Source of the DNA: Dysidea avara
Lineage: Eukaryota; Porifera; Demospongiae; Dictyoceratida; Dysideidae
Direction of reading: 5' to 3'
Assembly (NCBI RefSeq): GCF_963678975.1
Contig: NC_089280.1
Location: 13,529,280-13,593,279 of the forward strand
DNA length: 64,000 nt
Part shown: positions 24,901-64,000 of the stretch, piece by piece
How the letters are laid out: every line of letters begins with the position of its first letter
How positions within the stretch are numbered: position 1 is the stretch's first letter
Position numbers and translations under genes: made by a program
The notes under the pieces: model-generated
The model's database searches: none
What the model was told of the DNA's origin: nothing
Seen by the model: the letters and a program-made list of their open reading frames with translations, nothing else

Positions 24901-27900
24901 ATACTTATAGTAGCTGATAAAGTTTGAATAGCATACAACTAAAACTGAGAGACTGACCATAAGTGACACACCACCACAAGTCGCACAGTTTCCACTTCTC
25001 TATGTTATGTGCCATCAAAATATGCAAATTTATGGATGCAGGTTACTGTCTTCTGACTGTTTGATGGGTGGCAACTAAGTTGTGTGAAACAAGTGATCTC
25101 AAGAGGAAAAGTGGCACAGAAATGTACACAACTACATGACTTAAGGTGTTCCATTACGTCATGAAGGAAGCACCATTATTAGCACTAGAAATTATAATTA
25201 TGCATCTATCAATGTTAAGCCCCACTCCCCCAGTATGGGGAGGGGGGGCTGGTAGAAAGTTACCCAGGGATAAATTGTTAGGTCAAATCTCTATACCTTT
25301 GACATGCGGATAAGGAATTTAACACAGAGCTTCAATTTTATCATGTGTCACAAGTAAAACTTTTTACCGCTTGCTCAAATTTCCCACCCTCAGTTGAATT
25401 TTAAATCTCTTTCTAAAGCCCAACATTTCCCATACTGGGGGGAGTGGGGCTTCACATTGATAGGTGCATAATTGGCATCTGCCAATCATAGATGCGTGAC
25501 TCAATGTGTCACTGTGAGACTTTTTGACATTCTTAAAATTTCCTCACCACTAGGTAGCCCTTGAGGCACTAGTCACGTGTACCAAGTGTAGACGACATCA
25601 CTATAGCCATACAGTGACATTATGAGTGGCAATGTAAAAGGTGCGTGACTTATGGTCCCTTAGCCAAGAGTTCATAATATAATCCTATAAGTGCTGACTA
25701 TAATAAGACTTGGTTAGTGTTTTAGGCCAAAAAATATGGGAAATTTACTCAAAGAGTTCATAATCATACAGTACGATAGTACTGTATAGTAGGGATGGTG
25801 AAGGTGTGGGCATGGCCATGCTATAATATAACCCAAAAACCTGCCACGATTTTTCAACATGACAGTGTTGGTTGGGTAAAATTAAGCCCAAAAGTGTCTT
25901 CAGATCGACCCGAAATGTTCTGTCAACTTGCTACAGAATTTTTAATTTGAAAAAATTATTTGACAGAATTTTCTACTGCCTGCCTGGCCGATGCCTTCAG
26001 TCAAGCGTAGTGGAAAACTGGCTACAGATACAGCCCTAATTTTTTTCACAAAAACGTTTCTAGATTGCTTAAGAAAAAACCTTTGGGATATCGATAAACT
26101 TACAATGAATGTGCTACCTTTTATCCTTCTTTACCATGGCCATCAGTCAAGGTTCTCTGCTGATGGTGTTAACAGACTACAGTAGGGCTTCCATTTATGG
26201 GTGTACATTGCATCAAATTATTTGAATACATGTGGCATTGCACCAAACCGGGGGGGGGGGGGGGGGGGGGGTAGAACATTACGTCACGATAATTGTGTGA
26301 CGTATCCGTACTGTACATTTTGCCATTGGTTTTAGTTCTAGTAAACCATGAAGGTTAGCGCTGTGATTGTTTTCGGAAATGTAACTTCACTAGTGTAGAA
26401 ATCATTTTATCTACTGAGCTCAGGTGAGCCCCAGCGATATGACGGTGAATTTTGCAATAGCGCGTTATTTAGAATAAATGTTTATCGTAATTTCAGGTAC
26501 CTGTGTTATTGTTTGCTGTATTCTTACTTGTTAGTAGTAAACACAATCGAGTTTGGCATCTGCAATGATGCAAGTAGCTGGTACATTAGTTTTTCATCAT
26601 GTAATTATCATTGGAATTCAATTAAATTATGCAAAACTATACGCGTTGTGACATTATGTCCTACCCCCCTGGCACCAAACTATTTGTACACATGTGGCTC
26701 AGATGTTTTCGAAGTTGTCAGTTGATATCTTATAGTTAAAAAATATTTAGCGGCAAAAAAGTTCGGTGAAAACCCACTATTGCAAAATTGGTGAAAAAAA
26801 ACTTTGGCGAATGGTGCTTCACCTGAAATTATTTTATAATCTGTGATAGAACATACAGCTACCACGTACTGTATACACGCAAGTACAAGTGATTAAACAA
26901 TTCGCCAATTAAGGGGTGTGGCAGCCGTTTCGATCACGAGTCTTTATCCCTCACAGTAAGGGATGACGACTCGCGATGGAAATGGCTAGCCACACCCCTT
27001 AATTGGCAAGTCTTAATTGTTTGCATGTAGTGATGTTGCATTCGAGTGGTAGCTATCGTACAACTGGCAAAGTTGCTTGTGTTTCTAAATGCCATTCTAA
27101 ACGCATTTCTTTGCTGTAACCAACACTATCAGTCTATTTTTAGTTACGTGAATCAACTTACTATACAGTTTAGCAATTTATAGCTATAGTGGTGCACATG
27201 TGTTATGTTAATTGAACCACCAGAAGGAGCTCGGCGGTGATTAGACTAACAATAATTTCTAATGTTCTAGACAGCACTTACTGTGGTCATGTGAATGTAC
27301 AGCAATTTTGTGACTTTTCAAAAATGATCCCAGTTGTTCATATCTGCCACTGTGTTCTCCAACACCATGAGCAATGAATATTGCTGCCCTGTAGTGATTA
27401 ACAATTATGTTTGTTATCATTAGTTCTTGCTTGTTTGATATAATTATCAATGTGCGCGTGTGCGTATGTGTGTGTGTGTGTGCGTGCAACACATAACATG
27501 CAGATAGTGTGCATCTAGTAGAAAGATTTAATAATTACAGTAATTCTTCAGGAAATTACTAGTGTACATATATCCACATATCTACAAAATGTAAATTTCA
27601 TAGATTTTGTAGCTGTTTAATTAAGTTAATTAATTAAAACCCTTCCACCGCTGAATTTTCCTGAATTTTCCGGCGGACCATACAGTCTGCTACAAATTGT
27701 GCTATACAAGCTTAACTGTACACTCTAGTACTTAGTTACCATACCTCTAAGTAATCGCTATAGACTAAGGACCTCAACTAGGTTGTTTTTGTTTACGTAA
27801 ATAAAACCGCGCTAAGTAATTACAACCGCGCTAAGTAATTACAAGACAACAAAACTGAAAAATACGGTAAAAGCAGCTTAAATAAGTAGTCAGTTACAAA

Positions 27901-29471
27901 TAAAGTTACTACAGGTAAGTATTACAGTCTGTACAACTATTCTAAACAGTCTCCTTACTGGATTATTTCTTCGGCAGGTTTCTTCGAGATTTATCCTAAA
28001 TCTTGTATCATGCATGTGTATGCGCACACGAGCGAATCATGCCACACTTCTGAAAACAGCCGACAGTGATCCTTGGCCCTATCAATAACAATCCAGTGGA
28101 CTCCAAAACGTGACTATCAACTCGAGGATGCATGACAGTCATCTTTTCTAATAAGAAAATAGTGCGCGAAGGATCCGGTTATTCCAGAAACGGGACCTCA
28201 GTGGGTGTGCGTGTTTCAGGGTAAGCGCATCGTAATGTAAAACGCATGATAGAAGTGGTAGCGCATTAGAATTGTAGCCAAAGCGCCTTTTATAACGTCA
28301 AACCAGATAAATCCAGTTGAAGCAATGAAAGGGTTAAAACCTCCATGTGTTTACATGTATTATTCTTTTCTGACATCTTCAAACATTTACATGTCCTCCT
28401 TCATACATAACAGTGTGACATAGTATACTAACTATAGTGCCTGAATAGCAGAACAAGTGAGCACACAGTATGTCCTTTTCTATGAAGATGGCGAAACGTA
28501 GACATCATCAAGATCAGGGACCATATATGGTATGGTTTACAATGACTTTCATGTTCAAACTTGTGGAACTTTTCCATATATGAAGACTTGCACAATACTG
28601 ACATAAAAAACATAGTGTGGAATTAACACACCTTATGACCAGGTACAAAGCAGCAACTATAGCAGGGCACATCTACTTTGATGTTACTGACATAAAAAGA
28701 CATAGTTGGAATTAACACACCTTATGACCAGGTACAAAGCAGCAACTAAGCATACTTTGATGTTACTGACCAAAGTCTCTTGTTGATCCCAACATGAAAA
28801 CTGGTAACAAACACCTGAGACTTGTCTACATGTCCAGGAGACTTCAAGGAGTGGGCACTACTACTACTACTACAGGCTAGTGGAAGCATCTGTGACTGAA
28901 ACTAAGACGTTTTGATCAAATCCTGATCACATGAAATGGGCCCGTTGACTGGTTGACAATCAAACATATGTATATATATGCCACGTTTTATTTTGCAAAG
29001 GTGCTTGATTGCCTCTAGTAAGGACCTTTTGATCAATTCGTTTTATTTTGTATTTAGTTGGTCATCAACTGGACAAACATCAACTGGACAAACATCAACT
29101 GGACAAACATCAACTGGACAAACATCAACTGGACAAACATCAACTGGACAAACATCAACTGGACAAACATCAACTGGACAAACAGATAACACGCTGACAA
29201 TATGAAAGACCACACATAAAAAGTGACCTCTTGAACACGATGATATTCACAAACCCAGCACCTCGCCAAGAATATACACCCACGGCGCACGTAGTTATAA
29301 CAGAAGGTACTAGTTGGATTGATTGATCATTCTCAGGGCTATATATATGGAACACTACACACGAAATAACCCTTACACAGGATCACGGATTGGGATCCAA
29401 CTTCTGACAAATAACTTCTTTCTGTCAGCGTTTCGGATGGTATCGATCTCACTCGAGTGGTCCTCCTCCAT
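18901..29471 (-). CDS. MGLL: Monoacylglycerol lipase, 7 exons, 284 aa
   Basis: Serine hydrolase of the alpha/beta-hydrolase fold that cleaves monoacylglycerols to glycerol and fatty acid at membranes and lipid droplets. Exons (minus): 29471-29377, 27388-27282, 22103-21967, 21901-21800, 21746-21657, 19715-19500, 19008-18901. All junctions have AG/GT signals and compatible phases, giving 855 nt (284 codons plus TGA). Motifs are HGVGEHSGRYE near residues 39-50, the nucleophile elbow GHSMG (Ser112, split by an intron right after Met113), catalytic Asp226 in HGTDDTLVD and His256 in FQDGRHELIND. The cap region is GVVFSAPAI / RAVAFFAP. Length is close to vertebrate MGLL (about 300 aa). There is no signal peptide. 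The start is the only ATG upstream of the NADRKKLFVRSW block. It is head-to-head with GLYCTK. The related ABHD/lysophospholipase group is the only alternative. Confidence 0.95.
20075..20200 (+). mobile_element. tRNA-derived SINE-like sequence
   Basis: A GTGGTACAGCATGCTAGG block (A-box-like) lies about 30 bp before GGTCACTGATTAGAATCCT (B-box-like, compare GGTTCGAATCC). 'GCTGGTGGCATGG' and a T-rich stretch follow. It is not a functional tRNA because no acceptor stem or anticodon arm can be drawn. Confidence 0.5.
20364..20656. mobile_element. Candidate MITE with TA duplication and CpG-containing core
   Basis: Ends GACTCTATTT...AAATAGAGTC are flanked by TA. The interior is unusually CpG-rich for the window, with CCAAT-like and CACGTG motifs. 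It could instead be a promoter flanked by chance repeats. It lies in MGLL intron 5. Confidence 0.5.
20802..21438. mobile_element. CCGTATAGT-family non-autonomous DNA transposon, copy A
   Basis: Inverted ends begin CCGTATAGTAAAAAACTTTG, with TA on both sides. The core (about 21050-21345) is shared in opposite orientation with the copy at 56466-57173. A shorter inverted unit, 20802-20937, at its left end looks like an internal end duplication. It lies in MGLL intron 5. Confidence 0.85.
22152..22176. repeat. (TA)n microsatellite
   Basis: About 12 uninterrupted AT units in MGLL intron 2. Confidence 0.9.
22678..23188. mobile_element. Degenerate pogo/Tigger-like MITE
   Basis: The left end CAGTAGTTTCTTCATTATCC (then CGATTATCTGAA) and the right end TTCGAATAATGGAGGAACCA resemble the clean element at 56212-56430. 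The interior carries the recurring GACTGTTCTATTAGAGTA motif. Several substitutions are present in both ends. Confidence 0.45.
23227..23510. mobile_element. Foldback MITE with TA duplication
   Basis: Two arms of about 130 bp are near-perfect reverse complements around a short centre (about 23355-23385). The outer ends are CACAAAAAAATT and its complement, flanked by TA at 23225-23226 and 23511-23512. It lies in MGLL intron 2. Confidence 0.93.
23576..23870. repeat. Direct duplication of a roughly 150-bp unit
   Basis: 23576-23726 and 23727-23870 share GAAGTATCCATTACGCTTCG and the following 'ttgtcagctatgttcaa' and 'ctgttcgaaaagcac' blocks. The period is 151-160 bp because of a 9-nt indel. Frames across it change between units, so I do not call a gene. 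Confidence 0.8.
24352..24535. mobile_element. 184-bp MITE with 8-9-bp target duplication
   Basis: The ends CAGAGGAGGGTGGAAGCG and CGCTTCCACCCTCCTCTG are exact complements. ATCCTACTG flanks both sides (24343-24351 and 24536-24544). An 8-bp reading fits hAT; all 9 matching would fit a MULE or P-type element. Confidence 0.92.
25196..25473. mobile_element. MITE with about 45-bp inverted ends
   Basis: The left end AATTATGCATCTATCAATGT and the right end (reverse complement AATTATGCACCTATCAATGT) both run into AAGCCCCACTCCCCCAGTATGGG with minor differences. No clean target duplication was resolved. Confidence 0.8.
26205..26700. mobile_element. Candidate element with inverted ends and a poly-G run
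   Basis: ACATGTGGCATTGCACCAAA...(G)22...TAGAACATTACGTCAC near the left faces an approximate complement at 26645-26700 (GTGACATTATGTCCTACCCC, then ACCAAACTATTTGTACACATG). The 22-G homopolymer is 26250-26271. Confidence 0.5.
26899..27010. repeat. Palindromic MITE, about 50-bp arms
   Basis: CGCCAATTAAGGGGTGTGGC at the left pairs with GCCACACCCCTTAATTGGC at the right. The intervening 'gtttcgatcacgagtc' and 'gactcgcgatggaaat' also pair imperfectly. It lies in MGLL intron 2. Confidence 0.85.
28595..28770. repeat. Tandem duplication, about 90-bp unit
   Basis: GGAATTAACACACCTTATGA and the next 30 bases occur twice. The units are joined by 'ctttgatgttactgacataaaaa'. It lies in MGLL intron 1. Confidence 0.9.
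29063..29182. repeat. 15-bp minisatellite, 8 identical copies
   Basis: Eight perfect copies of CATCAACTGGACAAA in MGLL intron 1. The perfect identity implies recent expansion. There are no spacers, so this is not a CRISPR-like array. Confidence 0.98.
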
Positions 29472-29627
29472 ACTCGATACTAGGCAGCTTGTGCTGTGTC
29501 TTTAATTACTTCTTGCTTCGCTACCTCCTGAGATTGTGGCCGCGAATGTGACCTTATCTCCGCGCATTGCTACATTAAGCGCCATCAGAAAGTTAACAAG
29601 GTAATTTGAGTTGGCGCGCGTTGCAAC
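29472..29627. promoter_or_regulatory. Bidirectional promoter between MGLL and GLYCTK
   Basis: Only 156 bp separate the divergent start codons. The interval is CpG-containing (GGCCGCGAATGTGACC, CTCCGCGCATT, TTGGCGCGCGTTGC). It has AAGCGCCATCAGA (a YY1-like GCCAT core) and no TATA box, as is typical of bidirectional housekeeping promoters. Transcription starts are not visible directly. Confidence 0.7.
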
Positions 29628-48786
<19,159 letters not shown>

Positions 48787-48791
48787 ATTCC

Positions 48792-48797
48792 AATAAA
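48792..48797 (+). other. Poly(A) signal of GLYCTK
   Basis: AATAAA, 5 bp after the GLYCTK stop codon. The expected cleavage point lies about 48810-48827. Confidence 0.75.
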
Positions 48798-48831
48798 ACA
48801 CATGTAAGATTTCTGTGCTACAGTACAATGC

Positions 48832-48837
48832 TTTATT
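48832..48837 (-). other. Poly(A) signal of the LRR gene at 48869-51522
   Basis: AATAAA on the minus strand, 31 bp after the TAA stop. Expected cleavage is about 48803-48820, which reaches the GLYCTK 3' end. Confidence 0.7.
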
Positions 48838-48868
48838 TATGTGATTTGTTGCAACATGTATGTAGTTA

Positions 48869-51522
48869 TTATTCCCAAATAATTTGTGCTTGCACACGTT
48901 GTGGTATAGATAACAACGATTTCAAACGTTTGTAACCAGTTGAGTTCACTCTCTTACAGCCATTTAGTGTGACCTTTTCCAAGCAGGGAGCCAACATCCA
49001 TACCTTGACGATTGAATCTACACTGACGTCAGTGTTGGTTAGCTCAAGGATCTGTATTTTATAAACAGGTACAATATGACTGAAGATGTTCTGTAAGTCT
49101 GTCTCTGCCATTGCAGTGGAGTTGGCACTAAGCTGTTTCAACTCTTGACACGCACCCAAGATCAATCCGTAACAACCATAAGCACGTCTTTTGTTCTGTT
49201 GGACTTCTGTCCTGTTCAATATTAGCATTGACATCTTGGGGCAGTAATCTTTCAGAACGAGGGCTTTTTTGTCATCAACAGGTATGTTTATTTTGCAGTA
49301 GGAAAGGTCGAGATGTTCCAGATTGGGGCAGTTCTGTACAATATTGTTCCATGTGACTGTTGGATAACCACAATAGTTTCCAATCTGGAGTTTACGAAGA
49401 TTTGTTCCAACTTTTACAATGAGATTATTCAGTCTTAAAAGTGAATTTTCATCATTAGCAGTAGCTATGGCTAGGTCATGGATATTTGGGAGGTCTAAAT
49501 CTTCCTTCACTCCTTCAAAGAACGATGTGTCAAGACAATTCAGCTTTTGTAAATTTGGGTGTAATGAGCCGATGTGTGTAAAAACATCTCCAGTGACGTC
49601 TAGGCAAGAAAGGTCTAGTTCTCTTAAATCCAAAGCAATTCTTTCTGTGTAGAGGATTTCCCAGATTTCAGAAATATTTAGAAATGTACCACAAATGTTA
49701 AAGATTTGTAGATTATGTAGCTTCTTCAGTGTGGTTACCATAATGGTCTCGGCACCCTCAAGGTTTACAAATTCAAGGTTTAATTCTTGTAAATCTGGAC
49801 ATCCCAGGAAATCCTTAGAACCACACAGATCAAGAAGCAGTCCAGAATCACCAATGGAATTGTTTGAAATGTCCAAGACTTTTAACTCAGGACAGTGGTA
49901 AGCCAAAATAGAAATAGCCCTATCGATACATTGATTTCCTTTAAAAATACCATTCATTCGAAGCTTCTGCAGTCCAGGATTTTGCTGGATTACTTGACAA
50001 ACTAGTTCAGAAGGAAACCTTGCCAATCCAGTTTGGTATAGAGACAATTCTGTTAGTTGCTGTACACACACATGCACAAATAAGAACAAATTCATGTGGT
50101 CATATTGGAACTAAAGACCACATTACAAAAGCTGCCATACAAACCACAACAATTCACACTGATTCATGACAATGTCTAAAATGTCATCTTTAAGTTGAGC
50201 AGCCTTCTAACTTTCAAATTACAAATACTATTGCTATATACTGTTTCAGACACAAAATAGTATTGCAGTTTTGTATGTACAAGAGTATCCATTAACAGCA
50301 AAATTCTGAAATAAGTTTTTTTGTAGAAGATTCGTTATTTTTAGCACTGTAAAGTTCCCTGGTTACCAGGACTAATTTGGGACTAAGTCTGCATTAACTA
50401 ATGTCCTACTTTTAGTAATGGGTTCCTATGTACTATGAATACTGTGTGACTTACATGGCAAATGGTATGGACAATTTTCAGTGATTCTGATAGTGAAGCT
50501 GGCAGTGAGCACATCCTCAAATGTGGTACAATCAAGCGGGACAACCACGCCGTGTTCATCTTGTTAACTTTCAGTAAGTGCTTCCACACTAGCTCATTGC
50601 CTCCTGGGTCTGTAAAAAAATGAGACAGGTAAGTACAGTTGTCTGTGTTCTTTTTGTTTCTAATTGCTAAGCATAAAGGATTATACGAGGTGTTCTTGTT
50701 TACCAATTTGCATTGCCTGTATACTTAACTTCATACAATGTATTGATAACCAAGTGATTAGGTACAATATCAACATCTGTCCAGTAGTTTTGTCGTTACC
50801 TATCATTACAATAATACCTAGTGTATGTGTTATGATATATGGTCACAAAATCTCTGATACAGTCAGCATTAATAATGTAACACTTAAAAGCTTTGGGTAG
50901 AAGATGTTTTACAGACAATCAAATAGGTGAAAGTCAAGTAGATAGTGCCTTTTATGCCAGCATCCATTTGTCACATAAACGGTTTTGAAACTTGCACATT
51001 TTTTTGATAACACGCCACCAAACACACATCAATAAGGCACACTGTCCTATTGATGTCAACTTAAGATTTATTTTAACAATTTGCAAGTTCCTTTACTTTT
51101 ATAAGTGTGCTTGACACAACCTCTGATCAAAAACAAAGTTGAAATTTTTCACTATCATGGCTAACTTTCAGTAGAAACGATTTAGAAGGTAACACCAGCC
51201 GTTTATGCACACGTCACGTAAAGCAAACGGACGTGTGTGATTCAATCATGAATCGCATACTTCATGGCTGCAATCGTTTCCACCTTGGTTTCTACAAATT
51301 TAGGATGTTATTTAAAATAGCTAATGCGTCCATACCTAGGTTAGAGAATGGTCCCAAGGTGTACGAAAATTTCGGACTGGTCGGTTCTGTATGGTTTCTT
51401 CCCTCTGTGACGCTTTCGAAGACTTGTACGATCTTCCTCACGCACACGTCTCGTAGAGTAGGGAACGGCAGTTCCAGTAGTAATTGATTGTGACTGGTAT
51501 CGCCAAACATTACGAAGTCCAT
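48869..51522 (-). CDS. BC-box leucine-rich-repeat protein, 3 exons, 510 aa (ZYG11/ZER1-like candidate)
   Basis: Exons (minus): 51522-51336, 50609-50455, 50059-48869. Phases are compatible, giving 1533 nt including TAA. Residues 22-31 read TLRDVCVRKI, an exact fit to the BC-box pattern [APST]LxxxCxxx[AILV] by which VHL/SOCS/ZYG11 proteins bind Elongin B/C. From about residue 115 onward there are at least 8 leucine-rich repeats, such as LTELSLYQTGL, LKVLDISNNSI, LQELNLEFVNL and LEHLDLSYCKI. There is no F-box, transmembrane segment or signal peptide. The likely role is a substrate receptor of a CUL2/5 RING ubiquitin ligase (inference). It is tail-to-tail with GLYCTK and divergent from a close paralogue at 54179. 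Confidence 0.85.
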
Positions 51523-51644
51523 AGTGTTTCTTTCTGCTTGTAGCCTTTACCGTTTAGTATGCTGACGGCTAGGCTGACTGCGAGGTAGAGTTTTTATGAG
51601 AATACGGACAACAGGAAACTGCGCGATCACGGTGAACTCATCAC

Positions 51645-52238
51645 GTGCGCCCATTATTTTCTCGGGCTTGCACTTGCGTGCCTTGTTCGAAAAATACTTT
51701 TTCGTTTACTGATCATCCATATAAAAAAAATAAAAAATACAGTACACAAACACAGTTACAACAGGGGTTTGGGGAAGGAAAGTCAGTGTCCTCACACTAC
51801 AAAGCCCAGTACCATAAAATCATACGGGAATTGTTCGTCCATAAAGAAACTGAAATTTGTTTTAACAATTGTTTACGAGCCTATTTGGTTGATGCACTAC
51901 TTCTGACTATGGTGCAGTCAGCGATGGTACGAAGGGTTCAAAGTGCAAATGGTGACCAAACACCACAGTTTCTACAACAAGTGGGACAAAGTCAGACCCC
52001 GCCTCCTCTACAGCATCTTAATGTCTCTGGTCCTTGGCTAACTCACCAGCTGCAGCAGCTACCCCAGTACAAGAAGAAGTGCTACGAGCAGACACATCAA
52101 AATAAGCCAGACGACCATACTGAAAATCAGAGTGGTACACATCACCTGGGCGAGAATGATCTTCATAAGAAACACATTGCTCCTTTAAAACTCCCGAATG
52201 ACTCTGAAAAAAGAATGTATTGTCACTTTGATGCATAG
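51645..52238 (+). CDS. Hypothetical 197-aa ORF between the two LRR genes
   Basis: A single uninterrupted frame from ATG to TAG, starting 123 bp from the LRR gene's start codon in the opposite direction. The N-terminal part has several Cys; the C-terminal half (from about residue 85) is Gln/His/Pro-rich and low complexity (SGPWLTHQLQQLPQYKKK). No family is recognised and no poly(A) signal was identified with confidence. It could be a chance frame or a transcript sharing the LRR promoter. Confidence 0.3.
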   Translation: MRPLFSRACTCVPCSKNTFSFTDHPYKKNKKYSTQTQLQQGFGEGKSVSSHYKAQYHKIIRELFVHKETEICFNNCLRAYLVDALLLTMVQSAMVRRVQSANGDQTPQFLQQVGQSQTPPPLQHLNVSGPWLTHQLQQLPQYKKKCYEQTHQNKPDDHTENQSGTHHLGENDLHKKHIAPLKLPNDSEKRMYCHFDA

Positions 52239-52660
52239 ATCCTTCACATTAATGCACCTTAATTGTCATTCCCCACCCCTCGGAGAGGGTGGGGGAATAC
52301 AGGGGATTTGACAAAGTGTCAAATTATGCTCCAGTACTGGGGCTACTAGAAGCTTGTCAACCCCACTATGTCCCCACCTCGAAAGAGAGGTTTCTATAGA
52401 GGATAGTTTGTTCAGTAAACTGCCACTGTCAAAAACCCCAGGGGTGGGGCTAGATTTAATAATTATATCGTTGCTACTATCCCCTGGCCATGAGCTGCTT
52501 GTATAATAATTCAGCAGCGTCAGCTTGTGAAACTTTTTAATGGCCAAACTTTCAACTTGATTGCTCATTACGTACCTGCAGTATTGCTATGCAGGTAAAG
52601 AAAAGACAATCAGGAAACAAAGTATAGCCATAAATATCTTTAGTTTGCTACATGCTTGAT
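52239..52660. other. G/C-tract repeat remnant
   Basis: CCCCACCCCTCGGAGAGGGT and later CCCCAGGGGTGGGGC plus 'gacaaagtgtcaa' small palindromes suggest a decayed MITE. The ends were not resolved. Confidence 0.35.
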
Positions 52661-52699
52661 ATGGATATGCATCCTTTTTACTAGTCACGTATATAAGGA

Positions 52700-53110
52700 T
52701 TCAGTTGTAATGTGCCTGTGTAGCTTATCTAACATATATGTATGCCCAATTGTTGAATATGCTCCTATCACTTGGTCTGTACACAAGGTCACATCCATCG
52801 AGTTGAAACGGTCCAAAGAACGGCCAGATTTTTTCCCTAGTGTGTCATCACTTTTATTTTGACTAGCCATCTCTACAGCTACATATAGAAATTGGTCCTG
52901 CTTAGTAGCTATGTTCTTTTAAATTGTTAAGGATATTGTTGACATCCCTCACACTTTTCATACTCGGCTACTCACGGTCACAATAAATTTATTTATTTAC
53001 AATCAGTCAAGAGTTGAATCTTTCAAGAATTTCATGTTTCTCAGAACAGTAATAACTGAGGCTATATGGAATGATGATGTGATTGAATCAGACAGTTTAG
53101 AAAACTTTTA
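52700..53110 (+). pseudogene. LINE C-terminal reverse-transcriptase relic
   Basis: Plus frames read VCPIVEYAPITWSVHK, matching the RT thumb motif V-P-x-L-E-Y-x-x-x-x-W-S-P-H. They continue after a frameshift to FMFLRTVITEAIWNDDVI, like the terminal FFPRTIxxWN motif. It is clearly decayed. Confidence 0.7.
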
Positions 53111-54178
53111 ATATAATTATAATTACTCATGTACAACATTTGTATATTAAACACAATAATAATAACTATATATAAACGTTTCAGTTTCACCAAAATAAGG
53201 GTACATGTAGTATATAATACATGTATGTCGTAGCTAGCTATCCTCTGTCATGCAATGTGCAGAAAACATATATGCATAGCTAACTTTATAGGTGACAATA
53301 TACACCTGCAGTATACATGGCTGATGCACTACTACAAAGAAGATTATTCTTCGTTCTGCCGGCAGTAGTGCTATAGTTAGTACCCAGGAGTTTTGTCGAC
53401 AGCTTACTGACAAAGAGTAGCTACAACTGATAAGATAAAGATTTTTATGACTTTACTTCAGTGCAGGTGCATAAGCAATTGCAACTTCAATAAGTTAATT
53501 GTGATAATTGACAGGCAGTGGTCTTTGCCTTTTAGAATGCACTGTCATGCAGGTTTGCTTTTGTCTGAAACATTTTAATTTATTCAAGTTAGAACCAAAA
53601 GTTCAAGAAATTTTCCTTCATATAGTTTTGGGTTTTTGAAGCAAAAATTCTCATGGTTTTGATTTCTGAGTTTTAGGTTTAGCTTTAGCTGGAACGACAA
53701 CACCTTATAATTTTGATTTAGCAGTGTACGTAGCTCAGTACATAGAACTAAAAATAAATACTCCAAGCATGTACTAAAAGTACTAAGTTTATTTCTAGAA
53801 CTAAAACAACACTGGACTATTCCTGGCAGAGATGTAGGCAGGTATATCATCTGTATAATACAAGCTGACTAACCACTAGCTATAAGCTCCGCAGCTGGTT
53901 GTACAGCATGCACTAGGTAGCCGGCTAGAAATGGATGCATGCATATGCCATTATGCATGCACTAACTTTATAGAGCACTCTATATACTGCTCATATAAAT
54001 CTCCCAATGTCAAAGCCATATTAAGTATTAAAGGTGACTATCTGTAATCAGCATTATAATTATTCCGCACGCGACCACGCCCACACACACTGGTCGTATT
54101 CTAATTGATTAAATCGTGAGTGAGTGGTTGCACTTTCTCGAGCACTTTCTGACTTTTCTCGCACCTTTCTTCACCGCC
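53111..54178. other. Upstream region of the rightward LRR gene
   Basis: AT-rich sequence with a palindromic ATGCATGCATATGCCATTA-type patch at 53930-53960. No gene was recognised apart from short frames. The last 100 bp before 54179 should hold the promoter; no TATA box is evident. Confidence 0.4.

Positions 54179-64000
<9,822 letters not shown>

Noticed and set aside
29063..29182. CRISPR-like array
   Set aside because: Units are contiguous without spacers and the genome is eukaryotic, so this is a plain minisatellite.
49419..49901. Plus-strand ORFs opposite the LRR exon (and minus ORFs at 63555-63995)
   Set aside because: These are shadow frames of the real LRR coding exons.
54116..54178. 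Upstream in-frame ATG as start of the rightward LRR gene
   Set aside because: The added 21 residues have no counterpart in the paralogue. The ATG at 54179 aligns with the paralogue's short leader before the BC-box.

Overview
This is a repeat-rich, AT-rich animal nuclear genome window with spliced genes. GT-AG introns run up to 11.5 kb, and dinucleotide microsatellites, DNA-transposon MITEs, non-LTR retrotransposons and a BEL/Pao LTR element are all present. The frequent tagctagc-type simple sequence and the BEL/CR1-like/Ulp1-PHD mobile elements suggest an invertebrate. A demosponge is my best guess, but that is inference: no marker in the window proves it. Nothing prokaryotic is present.

Layout. 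Positions 1-1167 hold the 5' end of an unrecognised minus-strand gene whose TATA box, leader and first 14 codons are copied as an inverted duplication (466-672 and 846-1051). Positions 1.2-12 kb are non-genic: MITEs, a 48-bp coding-like minisatellite (4096-5335), CA-rich sequence, a decayed Ty3/gypsy-like fragment and a 5'-truncated CR1/L2-like LINE ending in a perfect palindrome. Positions 13.1-18.4 kb are an unprocessed pseudogene of monoacylglycerol lipase (MGLL), broken by frameshifts and by a hAT-type insertion inside an exon. Positions 18.9-29.5 kb are the intact MGLL gene (minus, 7 exons, 284 aa, Ser-Asp-His triad present).

A 156-bp interval separates the MGLL start codon from that of glycerate kinase (GLYCTK, plus, 4 exons, 486 aa, 29628-48786). 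GLYCTK intron 2 carries a complete but mutated BEL/Pao retrotransposon (32401-38432) with a 5-bp target duplication. That element sits inside an older unit with terminal inverted repeats (32246-41978), which also holds an Ulp1/PHD relic and other MITEs.

GLYCTK ends tail-to-tail, 82 bp from the stop codon of a leucine-rich-repeat gene (48869-51522, minus, 3 exons, 510 aa). A diverging paralogue starts at 54179 (plus) and runs off the window. Both LRR proteins begin with a perfect match to the Elongin-C binding BC-box pattern, so they are candidate CUL2/5 ubiquitin-ligase substrate receptors, loosely like ZYG11/ZER1.

Functionally, MGLL releases glycerol and fatty acids from monoacylglycerol, and GLYCTK phosphorylates glycerate. 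Their shared promoter is a possible lipid/glycerol-carbon link, but that link is inferred from arrangement only. Exon joins were checked by hand for reading phase; no transcript or database evidence was available.
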